DNA of 64,000 bases from Semisulcospira habei (GCA_036245525.1 BTPG01000005.1:180696623-180760622); one strand, 5' to 3'. Positions 9,757 through 21,332 are shown, counted from the stretch's first letter. Notes: a model not told the origin generated them from the letters alone. Made by a program: numbers and translations.

Positions 9757-10311
9757 CCGCAAAGAAATGTTCGACAAAACTCCATGTCTGTCCCTAGTGT
9801 TCTCTCTGATTTCATTGTTCACTAGGTCCTCCCTCCTTGCCAGTGATTGAAGAGTTGATTGGTTTGTTAATAATTAATACACGACGCTGGCGCGAACGAC
9901 GGAAATTAAAAAAGGAGGGTGGTGAAGACTGATAATAACTGTAAATTATTAAACTTCTGCGTGATTTCTTATTAAAAGGAAAATTCTAAAGAACACCGTG
10001 GGACATATTCCACGCTATCCAGGTGTCCATAATCACAATTCTGATTAAAGAAAACGCCAGTCAGCTCTAGAAAAACCAGACTTTTGTGAGAAAAGATTTT
10101 TTTTTTGTACGAAAGAAATAATAGTAACGGAAAAAAGCGCAAAAAAAAAAAAACAGCTACCAAAAAGTAAAAACAAACAAACAACAACAACAACAACAAA
10201 ACCGAAAACTAAATGCACTTTACACAGGAACGTTTAAGTACAGATCACTAATTTCACAAAATATTAATACTAAAAAAACCCACAAAAAAAACCGACCGAC
10301 GATTTGAACAT
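9757..10311. other. No gene seen; A-rich stretches
   Basis: A-rich sequence with (AAC)n near 10180-10200. Frames here are short and low complexity. Confidence 0.6.
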
Positions 10312-10525
10312 TTAACCCATTCAGCCCTGACGCACTACAGCAGGAGATGAGTCGACCATGATAATTCAAGGGTAGTGCCAGATTAGCTTGGCGCCAGTCG
10401 GCGCCCAACTAATCTGGCACTGCCCTTGAATTATCATGGTGAATCCATCTCCAGTAACTGGTGCATAGTCGTTAGATCACGCCTCCAAAATTTGGGAAAT
10501 ACGCCATCGGGGTTGAATGAGTTAA
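10312..10525. mobile_element. Family A element, complete
   Basis: TTAACCCATTCAGCCCTGAC at the left, a hairpin at 10356-10440 with a GGCGCCAGTCGGCGCC tip, a right unique part TCCAAAATTTGGGAAATACG and GGGGTTGAATGAGTTAA at the right. Both TTAA ends are present. Confidence 0.92.
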
Positions 10526-10659
10526 CATTTAACACTACAATTTCCTGCAGAACGCAAAATAAACCCGAGACGTAGATACTGCCGCTGTGACTACGTGGGT
10601 ATTATTATGTCAGCCCGACGATAATTAGCCGCACGAAGACTGCCCACGTGGTCGCAAAA

Positions 10660-10716
10660 GTGCTGCGCTGGTCTGTGGTTTTGGTTCAAGATCACAGACC
10701 AGACCACAAATCGTAC
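10660..10716. mobile_element. Family F hairpin, loop deleted
   Basis: GCTGCGCTGGTCTGTGGTTT and GATCACAGACCAGACC are the family-F arms; the CCTTACGGC inner part is missing. Confidence 0.65.
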
Positions 10717-11190
10717 TACTGGAAGGAGACGATATGATAATTGAAACGGAATTTCACAGTCGCTAGTCAGCAGTACATCACAATTATTAAGCCATCCTGA
10801 TACCCTGTTGACAGACGTCTGGGCGGGCATGGGGGGGTCGAGGCGGGTAGGGGAGTCAGAGAAGGTGGGAGGGTAGGGATTTCGTCATGCTGTTATTTTG
10901 TGACCGTGTGTGGCACTACATGAAAGCCCGGAGGATACAAAATCTGACTGCGGCCAAATCTTAACATTAATCTGAGATGCAGTGGTACAGTTGGTGTGGG
11001 CAGCCAGCCAAAGTACAACTGATAGGCCTACATTTCTGGGTCATTACACTGTTGGAGTGGGGGTGGGGGTGGGTTATAACCATTGAAATCATACAAAGAA
11101 TGAAACAAACAAACCACAAAAACACCAAACCAAACAAACAACAAATAAACACAAACAAAACAACGATTTAGTAATTCTAAGGTTACACCC
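10717..11190. other. No gene seen; G-rich and AAAC-rich stretches
   Basis: G-rich at 10828-10877 and 11052-11073, AAAC repeats at 11104-11160. Confidence 0.6.
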
Positions 11191-11239
11191 AAAAGAAAAT
11201 GCGACATTTTTGGATTTCAAAAATGTCGCATTTCTTTTG
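11191..11239. repeat. Singleton perfect hairpin
   Basis: AAAAGAAAATGCGACATTTT pairs with AAAATGTCGCATTTCTTTT across a short GGATTTC loop. No relatives seen in the window. Confidence 0.8.
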
Positions 11240-11494
11240 CTCGTTAATATATAATTCAACGTTTCTGGGCCCGAGCGTTAACACAAACCTTCACTGGAGG
11301 TTTAACAGTCAATGCCGTCCTTTGAAGTCCGGATGGTAACTTGAGAAGAGGAGGTCCCAGCTCGTATCGCGTTTCCTAAGTCCGTCATTTGGTCTTCAGT
11401 CAATGTTCGCTCATCGATTTTTGGTCCTACCGCTCTTCCTGTAGTCTCTCTAGTGCCCAACGATCTCCTCTGCGCGACTAACACGGACCTAATT

Positions 11495-11575
11495 GAAAAC
11501 AGCAAGAGGTATAGATCCTCATGAGCCCCCGCAATGCGGGGGCTCATGAGGATCTATACCTCTTGCAGAGGGACG
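11495..11575. mobile_element. Family B hairpin core
   Basis: GCAAGAGGTATAGATCCTCA arms (11502-11566), perfect, with a GCCCCCGCAATGCGGGGGC tip. Terminal repeats are not clear. Confidence 0.88.
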
Positions 11576-12204
11576 GTGGCGGTCGTTGTGGAGTGTTCTG
11601 TTAATTGTTTTGTGAGAAGAAACTAGGGTCTTGCAGGTGTTACTTCCCACGTGCAATGTTTGCAGACAGATAAAGCCGTCCGGTACACGCACAAAAACGC
11701 AGTAATCAGTTCAGAAATGTCATGCACGAGTAATAAAAACAAATATTTGGCAGGGTAATGCTCACACACAATGTGAAGAATATTATTATTTTACACAGCC
11801 CTTTAGCAAGCAGATGATTTCTGCACAAGAGATATTCATGGACGGGTTCAATATTGACCATATATCATCCTAAATATAATCACAAGGAAAATTAGAAAAT
11901 AGCCATACTGATCTTACACACATGTCAAACAATCGAAGGCGGCCATAGAACGCACATTGATATTTGTCATAAATTTCATCAGGCCGCAACACAGCCCGAA
12001 TCGATGAATCGTTGTTTTTCACATTTTATTTTTAAACTTCTTCTTATTTATTTATTTATTATTTATTTATGTATTTATTTATTTACTGCACAAGTACATA
12101 TCAGCCTCAGTAGCTCGCAATGTGTGGGAGCCGCAAAGTCAGACATGTAATTCTGATTCTATTGGCTAACTGTCAAAAAAGAACCGCCAGGTAATCAAAA
12201 AATG
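11576..12204. other. No feature seen apart from an ATTT tract
   Basis: AT-rich, no coding signal. Confidence 0.6.
12036..12086. repeat. (ATTT)n-like tract
   Basis: Repeats of TTTATTTA type. Confidence 0.85.
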
Positions 12205-12290
12205 TCCTGGAGCCGACATCAGCGTTTGTTGGCCCGCGCACAGCCGTGCGCGGGCCAACAAACGCTGATGTCGGCCCGAAGACCTTTAAC
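12205..12290. mobile_element. Family E hairpin
   Basis: A perfect stem GCCGACATCAGCGTTTGTTG.. at 12212-12275 around a GCGCACAGCCGTGCGC tip. Outer bases AGACCTTT follow the family-E pattern. No TTAA ends. Confidence 0.85.
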
Positions 12291-12938
12291 TCATCGGTCT
12301 TCGACTTAAAAGCTAGAGACATCTCCGATTTATATTGGAAATTGCGATGCGTTATATTGGTCTGTTTAAGCATAATGACGCATTCTCTCCAGTTATCTTG
12401 TTGAATGGTACACGTGGGATATGGAAAATTATCTTATCCATCTACGTGTTTATACAGCGCGTTATCGACCAATCGCTGCAGTAAAAGCCTTTAAGTACTT
12501 GAGCGAAAAAACAAACACGCACCTTAATCGTGTAGAGCTTTACTTCCAATCCCTTTTTGTCAGGGAAAGCAACACAACACCTTCAACGACTTGAACACGC
12601 GATCCCAGGGCCCACTATATAAATCCTAGGTTCTTTGTTTGAAAGTTTTCTGCAGTGAAATAGAATGTTTAGATATACATGGCCAAAACATTACAGTGTC
12701 TCAGTCGGGAAAAAGAATCAAAATAACTGAGAAATCCGCTTAACGGGGGCTCTTTAACTATCATTAAGCGCGAAAAGAAAATATAAACCAAAGATTTTAA
12801 GTTTAAAAGTGCAGTGCAGTTCAGCAATACCGCTAAAGGTGCGTTGCAAACAGCTGGGACCAACCAGTATATCAACGCTATTTTATAAATTATACCATAA
12901 ACATATTGACTGACCGACTGCAAATATTCTTCTGTACA

Positions 12939-13152
12939 TTAACTCATTCTACCCCAGACACACCACAGCAAGATAAGGATCGACCATGATAGTTCAAGGG
13001 TGATGCCAGAATTGCTTGGCGCCTATGGGCGCCAAGCTATTCTGGCATCACCCTTGAACTACCATGGTCGATCTGTGTCCTGCACTAGAGTGCAGTCTTC
13101 AGAGGACAACGGCAAAATTTGGGGGTTTAGGTGTTGGGGTAGAATGAGTTAA
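12939..13152. mobile_element. Family A2 element, complete
   Basis: TTAACTCATTCTACCCCAGA at the left and GTTGGGGTAGAATGAGTTAA at the right form matched termini that differ from those of A1 (CATTCAGCCC). The hairpin lies between 12982 and 13073 with a GGCGCCTATGGGCGCC tip. The right unique part reads AGTGCAGTCTTCAGAGGACA. Confidence 0.93.
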
Positions 13153-13271
13153 CGGTGACAGAGAGACCTAGATAGTATTTACACACGATGGCTAAATTTA
13201 TGTCTCGCTTGAGATTAACAAAGTATTTTCAACGTGAACTAGGACTAGAAGTGAACGAAAAATATATTTTA

Positions 13272-13347
13272 TCTCGTTCGAGACGTGCCGCACACCGATA
13301 CGCGGCTTTGCCGCGTATCCGTGTGCGACACGTCTAGAATTAATTAA
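13272..13347. mobile_element. Family D palindrome, left TTAA mutated
   Basis: TTATCTCGTTCGAGACGTGC and GCGACACGTCTAGAATTAAT with a GCGGCTTTGCCGC centre. Confidence 0.82.
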
Positions 13348-13478
13348 CCCAAATAGTGAAAGGTCAGCTTACACTACCCTATTCCTACATACCTTTTGAC
13401 CACTGTCCATCTCATTGTCTGCCAATGTTCGGCCAAGGTCATTTCTGGATTAAGACCTAAGTAAACAGGCTTCATCAC

Positions 13479-13570
13479 CCAGAGACAAATCCTCATGAAC
13501 CTCGACAGGCAACGAAGTCCGCCACGCCCTCGCGGCTTGCGACGTCAATGCTTTTCTAAGGATCTATATC
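13479..13570. mobile_element. Decayed family B element with altered loop
   Basis: CAGAGACAAATCCTCATGAA at the left and AAGGATCTATATCACC at the right; a CGCCACGCCCTCGCGGCTTG loop replaces the usual tip. Confidence 0.45.
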
Positions 13571-13815
13571 ACCTTGTTTGCGAAAGTAAGTTTTATTTTG
13601 ATGCCGCGTTCCTAAAGAGGAGTGTAAGGCATAGTCGAGGTTTCAGTCAACGTCTGTCCAGAAATGACTGACGAGTGGCCAAGAAAAATGAATGTTTCCG
13701 ATTTACAACTTGTTCCCGCTGTGCCGCGGTCCGACAGGTTTCCGACCCTCTTTTTTTGTGCCCACGTCTGTTAATACACAGCTGTTCATACAGCGGATCT
13801 AGTGTAGAGGTCAGC

Positions 13816-13887
13816 TTAACCCTTTTTCTGCCGGTAGCGCTTTTTGTCATCCCGACAAAAAAGCCCTACCGACAGCAAACGGTTTAA
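13816..13887. mobile_element. Family C element, short
   Basis: TTAACCCTTTTTCTGCCGGT at the left, a core GCTTTTTGTCATCCCGACAA, and GACAGCAAACGGTTTAA at the right. The right TTAA (13884-13887) is also the start of the next element. Confidence 0.85.
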
Positions 13888-14172
13888 CCCGTTCAACCCC
13901 AGGCTGACTGACACTAGGCAACACCGGCAGATATGCACCGACTATGACAGTTCAAGACTGGTGCTAGACTGTTGCTCTGGAGACAGTCCAGGTGACAGCC
14001 CAACCATGACCGTTCAAGGGAAGCGCCAGAATGGCTTGGCGCCTCAAAGCGCCGAACCAGAATGGAACCACCCTTGAACTATCATGATCAAACTTTCTCC
14101 TGAACTGTCACGAAGTTCACAGAGAGCAACCCCCACAGCTCGCAATTTTGACTCTAGCGCATAATGAGTTAA
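13884..14172. mobile_element. Family A-type element with duplicated left arm
   Basis: TTAACCCGTTCAACCCCAGG at the left; two left-arm-like stretches (13945-13975 and 14000-14040); a tip GGCGCCTCAAAGCGCCG; a right arm ACCACCCTTGAACTATCATG; and CTAGCGCATAATGAGTTAA at the right. Confidence 0.8.
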
Positions 14173-14227
14173 TCAGAACGTGGGTCAGAATGAAAAACGA
14201 AGTTGCTGTATTCAGTGGACTATATAC

Positions 14228-14310
14228 CGGGGTGGGGGGATGGGGGGGGGGGGGTGAGGTGGGAGGTGGCGAAGAGGCGGGGAGGGGGCGGAAGGGGGGG
14301 GGGGGGCTAA
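14228..14310. repeat. G-rich tract
   Basis: Successive runs of three to ten G (GGGGTGGGGGGATGGGGGGG and onward) have G-quadruplex potential on the plus strand. Confidence 0.8.
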
Positions 14311-14534
14311 TAGGGAGCACAGTGAGAGAGCGATCAAGAGCAACGCGTGAGATAGATCGTCAGTGCACTGTACTGTGTGCATGCTCGCTTTTAAGACTGA
14401 CTTGATAATACCATGAACTCGCCCTCAGCCGGTGTCGCAGGAAACTAAAGCCGCTTTCACTATTTAAAGCAAGGTAACTGAAGATCTCACACATGTATGT
14501 CGCAATTGGTCGATGCGAAAATGGCTTAGAGTTA

Positions 14535-14637
<103 letters not shown>

Positions 14638-14818
14638 GTTGCCTCTCGATTCCGGCAAGCGCTGTAGCGTGTCGACTATGGAGGCAGCCAGTGTGAGACA
14701 AGACTATTGTAATATGTTGTAGCACAGTCACACAATCGTGCAATCGTGCCAGTGCGGCAGTTGGACTGAATTCATAACTGAAGTAAATGACCGTCACAGA
14801 TCATAGACATTGACAGTG

Positions 14819-14911
14819 TTAACCCTATTGATGTCAGTAGTGCTTTTTGTCGGCGATGATTCCTGCAGGAATCATCGCGACAAAAAGCACTAAGGACATC
14901 TAAAGGGTTAA
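14819..14911. mobile_element. Family C element, intact
   Basis: TTAACCCTATTGATGTCAGT at the left and TAAGGACATCTAAAGGGTTAA at the right (the latter as GACATCTAAAGGGTTAA), with a GTGCTTTTTGTC stem and GATGATTCCTGCAGGAATC centre. Confidence 0.9.
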
Positions 14912-15012
14912 CCGATCGAGGCCGCGTTGACGTTAAAAAACCAACCCTCTTAGTGTGCAAGGCCGGGCCACCGAAACTGTTTACAGTACAAGTGACTGAA
15001 TGTGCAGGGGTG

Positions 15013-15221
15013 TTAACACATTGTGTCCCAGGCACAAAATACCCACGTTTTGAAGTTGTCCTCTGTTGCAGTACAATGCAGGAGACAGATCGAACATGAT
15101 AGTTCAAGGGTGGTGCCAGAATATCTTGGCGCCTACAGGCGCCAAGCTATTCTGGCACCGCCCTTGAACTATCATGCTCGATCCATGTCTTGCTGGTGTC
15201 TGTCAGGGCTGAATGAGTTAA
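15013..15221. mobile_element. Family A element with mixed ends
   Basis: TTAACACATTGTGTCCCAGG at the left is an unusual end. The right end CAGGGCTGAATGAGTTAA is standard A1. The hairpin at 15089-15183 has a GGCGCCTACAGGCGCC tip. Confidence 0.85.
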
Positions 15222-15845
15222 TAAATTGTCAAGGAAAGGTCAATGTTGCCAGTAAAAAGTAACTTCCGTTCATTTTGCCTGTGAAACGTTTGAACATATA
15301 CTTAACAGAGACCACACAAAGGTCACAGTTGTACGTACCGCTCGCGGCCAAGTTTTCCTAGAGCCTTTCGCATCAAACGTCATACACTTAGACCAGCGCG
15401 ATACAAACAACTAAAAATAAGTTAATTTATGCCAGGGGTTTCCCGCGATTGACTAGACCGGCTACTGAAGTGCAAGGGCAGGGAGCTTGGCATCTCAGTC
15501 ATGATGACCTGATTACACACTAGCCAAACAGCGCTCCGACTTGACATGCAAGGCCGAATGCGGCCATACAATGCTAAATTACCAATCTGAATGACGGTCA
15601 CAGCCGAGTTTCCGGAAATCATTTAACATGTTCAATTGCAGAAAAGACGAAACTGAATAGGCAGTCCTAGAATGCCGGGCGGTTTGTCAGTCACACGCGA
15701 TAAGCAAACAGAGGGAGGGGGTTGAGGATGGAACTTGCCTTCAAAATAATCCGAGCCTTGTTTCATAGTAAAATTAATAGAGAATAAAAGATACACACTG
15801 AGACATACATTTTCCCCCACCCACGTATAGACGTATGTGAGAGTG

Positions 15846-15846
<1 letters not shown>
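15222..15846. other. No feature seen
   Basis: No repeats or coding signal recognised. Confidence 0.6.

Positions 15847-15942
<96 letters not shown>
15847..15942. repeat. (AG)n microsatellite
   Basis: About 47 perfect units. Confidence 0.98.
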
Positions 15943-15944
<2 letters not shown>

Positions 15945-16107
15945 GATCACTGACCTGATTTAGAAATCTTCCAGACGCTGTGACAGGACTGAATTGGCCC
16001 AAACGTCGACTGACACACCTATTTCGCGCCAAGACGTTGCCGTAAGTTTATCTCAACTGAACACCTGCCCCAAATGGGTCTATCAACACAGCAGTAAGCT
16101 ATTATTT

Positions 16108-16212
16108 GCAAGAGGCCTAGATTCTCATGAGTCCTTGCATTCTGTAGGCGCTTATGAGAATCTATGCCTCTTGCCAGTTCGGCGTAGGAGCTCAAGAGAA
16201 TCTATGCTTCTA
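16108..16212. mobile_element. Family B hairpin with extra right arm
   Basis: The hairpin at 16108-16175 (GCAAGAGGCCTAGATTCTCA arms) is followed by a second right-arm copy, GGAGCTCAAGAGAATCTATG, to 16212. Confidence 0.78.
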
Positions 16213-16554
16213 TCTAGCAGGCTTTGGTCCTACTTACAGCTCCACAGACTAAAATCACGTCAGTAACTGAGCAGTCATACAATAGCACACGCCTAAGAGG
16301 AGGTATTGTTGTAAACAGTTGCCCAGAACGGTCGCCAGTTCAATACATTGCAAGGCTCACGCTTCTGAGGCACGCAGCGTATCAGATCATTAGTGATATT
16401 TACGTTATTAGATCCTCGAGAGCCCAGCACATGCGGCTGAGAAGAACGGACTGCTCAAGACTAATCTGGTGGCTAGTCCACTCCACAACAGACTTACTAT
16501 TTCTAGTCCTGGTGACGCCACAAAAGATAAATATTTAAATCCCTACGAGCCACC

Positions 16555-16640
16555 GCAGCTCGCTGGATTCCATAGCGATAGATCCGTATGAAAAAAAAAA
16601 AAACGTGCAGTGGCGGCACATGTAGATCTATGCCTCTGCT
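16555..16640. mobile_element. Decayed family B remnant
   Basis: ACGAGCCACCGCAGC, GATAGATCCGTATG and GTAGATCTATGCCTCTGCTC with an A run between. Confidence 0.45.
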
Positions 16641-16869
16641 CATCAGACAGTGCAGGCGACACACACATGTAAACACTCGCCAAAAAATGCTACCAGATAA
16701 TGAAGGAAATAGTAAATACCTGCAGAAAACTAGGGCGAGAGAACAGCGTGTCCCAGTGGCGACACGTACACACGGACTGTGCCTATCTTTCTCATTGCAA
16801 AGATTCTATTCATAACCAGACGTCCTGCTGTGGGCTGGGCAAAAGGTGAAACTCATCAAATCCCGACGG

Positions 16870-17000
16870 GCTACATCAGGAGATGGATCGACCACGATAA
16901 TTCAAGGGCAGTGCAAGATGAGCTTGGCGCCTGATGGCGCCAAGCTCATCTGGCACTACCCTTGAAATATGGTCGATTATCTCCTGCAACTGGTGCATAG
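16870..17000. mobile_element. Family A hairpin
   Basis: GATCGACCACGATAATTCAA arms and a GGCGCCTGATGGCGCC tip. The right flank CTCCTGCAACTGGTGCATAG is retained and a decayed GGGTTAAATGGG follows. Confidence 0.85.
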
Positions 17001-17035
17001 TCGTTTGGTGACACCTACGTGGGGTTAAATGGGTC

Positions 17036-17110
17036 AAGGGCAGTGCTAGATTTGCTTTGGCATATCCAGACGCCAAGCTAATCTGACACTACTCTTGATC
17101 TATCATCGCC
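17036..17110. mobile_element. Second family A hairpin directly downstream
   Basis: CAAGGGCAGTGCTAGATTTG with ..CTAATCTGACACTACTCTTG, tip GGCATATCCAGACGCC. More diverged than its neighbour; no own left terminus. Confidence 0.7.
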
Positions 17111-17832
17111 AATCAGTCTCCCAAATCAGTGTGTGGTCTCTTAACAGTGAATGCGTTAACACATGTTGTGACAACGTTGCACACATGTCAAAGCCTACCC
17201 AGGCTCCAAGCTAACCTAGCACAACCCTAAAACTATCATTACCGATCAGTCTCTCGTATCTGTGAATTATCAGAATTGGTAACTTGCTCGCATGCCAAAG
17301 CATGTACGCTTTAACATTGGTGTATGGGCGGAACATAATGTGGGCATATCCTCTGCGCTGTTTCGTTCAACCTGTCTCTCACGTTTGCAAGAGATAATAT
17401 ACTGAAATACGGCCTTTGAACCCATGCGGTCAAGGTCGACACTGATCATGAACACCTATTCCTTTTGTGGTTGTAAATCCAACATAACTGATTCGCGTCA
17501 AACTCGCTGAATTTGTAAATAAGCAACTACAATTAAACCTATATATAACGGACTGAATAAAAGTGGTCGTTGCACACAGTGCATGGCCGCTATATAAACA
17601 AAGCAGGGGAACACACTCTAACTGAGGCAGCGCTGGCTTGACTGATACAAAGCATAATTATATACACTGTACATATATACTGAACTCAGACCTACAAAGA
17701 ATTAAATTACAGAACATGCAAAAATAACCCAGAAGTGACCATGCAGTTTATAATTCGGGCACGTTTAGTGCAGAATAATGTTACCTTGTCTCCTTTTCAT
17801 TTTACAGTTTCTCAGATTCCTCTCGTCATGGT
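17111..17832. other. No gene seen; possible decayed family A flank
   Basis: AAGCTAACCTAGCACAACCC and AAACTATCATTACCGATCAG near 17209-17253 look like a worn family-A right arm. The rest is featureless. Confidence 0.5.
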
Positions 17833-17897
17833 GCAAGAGGAATAGATTCTCATGAGCCCCTGCAGCCGCAGGGGCTCATGAGAATCTATGCCTCTTA
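17833..17897. mobile_element. Family B hairpin core
   Basis: CAAGAGGAATAGATTCTCAT arms with a GCCCCTGCAGCCGCAGGGGC tip. Confidence 0.88.
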
Positions 17898-18435
17898 GAG
17901 GTGGTGGTGATCAGCCGCCTGCATTTACATCCCGAGTCAAGTTCACAACTGAAAAGGTATCCATTTCCGCCTCGGTCTGTGCAAAGGTGTCACAAAGAGT
18001 GTTTCCCAGGCGCTTCAGTACGCTGTCAAACATTGGCTCAGGTATCTTTCTCAGTGTTGTCTTGCGCAATCGCCTGTAACGGTGCAGCTGAATCTGCGTT
18101 TTATTGTTGAAGCACTCTCATATACATATACAGCTAGCATTCCAAACGTAAAAACTTTTTCTGATGCCACTTGAGATCCGAAGAGCTTGATAGCGTGAAT
18201 AACATAAATTATGCTAGAAACCCTCAAAATCTCCAAAGTACATTTTACGAACTGCATGTATATAATGTTTATCTAGAGTCCAAAGATCTGAAGTTTTCAA
18301 AAGACGCACGCGTCATATTTAAAACGCCCTTCATTTTCAAGGCTGCCATTGCACCCAAATGCCTTGTTCTTGAAATCATTGTAAATTCAACGTCAAAGAT
18401 CCACAGGCGTCACAGGAACATGCCTACAGTACACA
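17898..18435. other. No feature seen
   Basis: Unique-looking AT-rich sequence; short frames only. Confidence 0.6.
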
Positions 18436-18503
18436 GCAAGAGGCATAGATCCTCATGAGCCCCCGCAACTGCGGGGGCTCATGAGGATCTATGCCTCTTG
18501 CAG
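18436..18503. mobile_element. Family B hairpin core, perfect
   Basis: GCAAGAGGCATAGATCCTCA arms with a GCCCCCGCAACTGCGGGGGC tip, the consensus form. Confidence 0.9.
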
Positions 18504-18866
18504 TTGAGTAGTGTTCATGTTTTTTTTTTTTTTTTCTCGGCAGTGATGTAGCTAAATACAGCACTTCAAGCAAGATCTCATATCTTCAACCTTTCTTTCA
18601 AGACAAAGCAATATGATCAGTGGAAGACGCGATGCCAAGCAGTCTGGCTTCTGCAATATCATTCCACGACCCAAAGAAGTTGTCTTGTCGGAAGCACTTC
18701 GAGCTGCTCATCGCTTCAGCTTCTCTGATCTCCCGACGATCAGGCCACTTGTGATGCTTGCCTCGCAAAGAGCAGACCTCTCGAGAACAGTCATAACGTG
18801 CTGTAGTTGCACAGAAGCTGAAAGTAACCTCCGTTGGCTAACCAACACGTGCTTAGACAAAAATGA

Positions 18867-18933
18867 GCAAGAGGCGTAGATCCTCATGAGACCCCGCATT
18901 GCGGGGTCCCATGAGGATCTATGCCTCTTGCAG
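18867..18933. mobile_element. Family B hairpin core
   Basis: GCAAGAGGCGTAGATCCTCA arms; the tip GACCCCGCATTGCGGGGTC has a compensated base pair change relative to consensus. Confidence 0.9.
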
Positions 18934-19195
18934 ACATGTCGCGTTTGAAGCCAAGTAAAGTGCGTCAGTGGCGTGATCGTCAGGGCGAGAGAGTGGGAGA
19001 CGGAGTCTTTTCAAACGGCAAGTGGGGAGAATGAGTTCTTGTGACAAAGCAACGCAGAAAACATTTTGTTTTAGACGAAATATTTGAGTTTGTATTGTCG
19101 TGGCTTAGTTTGTTTATCGATTCAGATGTTTGGATTTTTTGAATTCACAAAACTGGTGTGTTTGTGAAAAACATATTTCAGTCTCTGCACCTACA

Positions 19196-19202
19196 ATTTT
19201 CC

Positions 19203-19274
<72 letters not shown>

Positions 19275-19687
19275 TAGCGCATTAAATAGGCGTTTTATCC
19301 CAATTGAAAATCGGCTCATAGCGCCGCCGCGAACTGAACCCAACAAGCACGCTCACGTGAATCACGCGCATTCACTCACACACTGTACATAAACACAGAA
19401 CATTCACGTGGTGCTAAGGGCAAGCTCAAGCGAGCTACTGTAGTTTTTGGAAATTCAAAATCGTTTGTATTTGAAATTTGATTAGGCCTAAGTGGGCTGA
19501 AACTGATACCAAAGTCGTGGGGGAGGAAAGAGCCGGAGTACCCGGAGAAAGAACCCCCGACGGTCCGCCCGAATTAACGGTGACACTTACTAGAGGAGAA
19601 AAATCCGACGCCGGAACCCGTAATCGAACCTCGCACCTTCAGCATTGGTGGCAGGCGCCTTAACCACTGCGCCACGGACCGCCCCGT
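19196..19687 (-). mobile_element. tRNA-derived SINE with (AAT)n tail
   Basis: On the minus strand the head at 19687-19620 has a tRNA-like A box (TGGCGCAGTGGTTAAGGCG, 19674 downward) and, about 35 bases on, a B box GGTTCGATTAC (19630-19620), so an internal RNA polymerase III promoter is likely. A body of about 350 bp follows and runs into an ATT repeat (19205-19272 on the plus strand). A second copy of the 3' half lies at 34731-34960, which supports treating head, body and tail as one element. It is not a plausible tRNA gene: no closed acceptor stem was found. Confidence 0.72.
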
Positions 19688-19864
19688 GTTGTAAAATGTG
19701 TTAATGCATTTCCCCTCCATTATGATCGATTGTTTGATTGTTTGATTACTTGTTTGCTTGCTTGCCTGCTTGCTTGACTGACTGACCGATTACGTTTATT
19801 TGCAACTAAACTGCTAGTGTCACAACACACCAAGAAGCGAATCAACAAAAACAAAGATAGGATG

Positions 19865-20006
<142 letters not shown>

Positions 20007-20168
20007 AAAGCCCAACCACACTTTGCAATTAGCATTGCGTGGAATCTGACAGCGACTGCTCATTTTTTAGTCTTCCATCGACCACGATCAAGATGTCCAA
20101 GAATATAGAATCAGACGAGATTGAAAAATACGCGTAACACAGATGTAATGGTAAAAAAAAGTATTATT

Positions 20169-20248
20169 TGCAAGAAGCACATATTTATCCTCATGAGCCC
20201 CTGCCCCTGCAAAGAGCAGGGGCTTATGAAGCTCTGTGCCTTTTGTAA
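20169..20248. mobile_element. Family B hairpin, diverged
   Basis: GCAAGAAGCACATATTTATC and AAGCTCTGTGCCTTTTG arms, with a GCCCCTGCCCCTGCAAAGAG.. tip. Confidence 0.75.
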
Positions 20249-20552
20249 ATACAATTGTACCCTGCTGTGTTCGTGTGGATCGAATCAAAGGCGAACAGAA
20301 AATGGATCTGAAGAATGACTGCGATACCTTGGCGTATTACCTACAGTTCTACGTGTAAGAAACTCATTTGCAAGGCTGAATTGAAAGGTGATAGTCACGC
20401 ACACTTGTTTTTCAAGCAGCCTGTATAATGTATATGGATGGATAGTTTTTAATGGTTTTTAACGAGACATATTAATAAATCGTGTTGTAGCTGTCTTTTC
20501 TAAGCGAGCTAGAATGTTGTTTCACTCAAGTTCACTGATGAAAAATTATGGA

Positions 20553-20897
20553 CAGGGGCGGATCTGGGGGTATGGGGGGGGGCAGGGGTTCCGCCCCTCC
20601 CCCCCCCCGAAATTCTTTAAAATGCTACGACAAAGTCCCTTTTTGGGGGTGTTTGGACCACCCTCCCCCACCAGCCCCCCCCCCCCTCTCGTAGCNNNNN
20701 NNNNNNNNNNNNNNNTTGATATTTTGGCGATTGGTGAGAGTCCGAAACACGCACGCGCCTTCTCACCCCCCCCCCCACCCCACCCCTTTTTAAAATTTGT
20801 TTTATTTTTCGGCCCCTAGAAGCACAGGTATCAGGTCCCGAACAAAACGTACCTCCCCCCCCCCCCCCCCCGCCCGAGGTAACTGATCCGCCCCTGG
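20553..20897. mobile_element. Putative TIR element with poly-C/G runs, assembly gap inside
   Basis: CAGGGGCGGATC at the left and GATCCGCCCCTG at the right are perfect 12-bp inverted repeats enclosing poly-C-rich sequence. I see no target duplication, so the superfamily is open. Confidence 0.5.
20696..20715. other. Assembly gap (20 N)
   Basis: Twenty N bases between poly-C-rich sequence; the true length is unknown. Confidence 0.99.
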
Positions 20898-21098
20898 GTT
20901 CTTTCACCTCTGGGGTCAGATTCCAAGCGTGGCCTTGAATAAGCAAAGGCCTTTGTGTGGGTTTCCATGTCGATGTCAATGCAAGATGCGTTTATAATGA
21001 TTGGACAATGGCGGACGAGCGGAGTTACCGGAGAACATCTCACCCAGCGAAAATATTTTGGTGCAGCTGCTATCACCCGAGGTAAAAGTGTCAACGTA

Positions 21099-21332
21099 TT
21101 AACCCCTTAAGTGTCGGGGCAAAGCGAAGGCTATCCATCTGCAAGAGACACAAATCCTCATGAGCCCCCGCTATCGCGGGGGCTCATGAGGATTTCTGTC
21201 TCTTGCTGGTCCTGTGTTCTGTGTGCCCGCGTCTGGTCCCGTTGTATGTGCGTTCTTCACGCGAACGTCGGTCAGTGTGCACTGAGTGGCTTCATACGAG
21301 AGATCCGCGTCCGCTGGCAGTCAAGGGGATAA
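21099..21332. mobile_element. Family B2 element, near complete
   Basis: TTAACCCCTTAAGTGTCGGG at the left, a hairpin at 21141-21207 (GCAAGAGACACAAATCCTCA arms, GCCCCCGCTATCGCGGGGGC tip), an inner flank TTCACGCGAACGTCGG..GTGCA, and CTGGCAGTCAAGGGGATAA at the right with one changed base in the TTAA. The body flank matches 52400-52527. Confidence 0.88.

Noticed and set aside
18436..18503. Rho-independent terminators
   Set aside because: Stem plus GC tip resembles a terminator, but there is no T run or bacterial operon, and the same sequence recurs dozens of times as a mobile element.
19620..19687. Functional tRNA gene
   Set aside because: A and B boxes are present but no closed acceptor stem was found, and a SINE body with an AAT tail follows.
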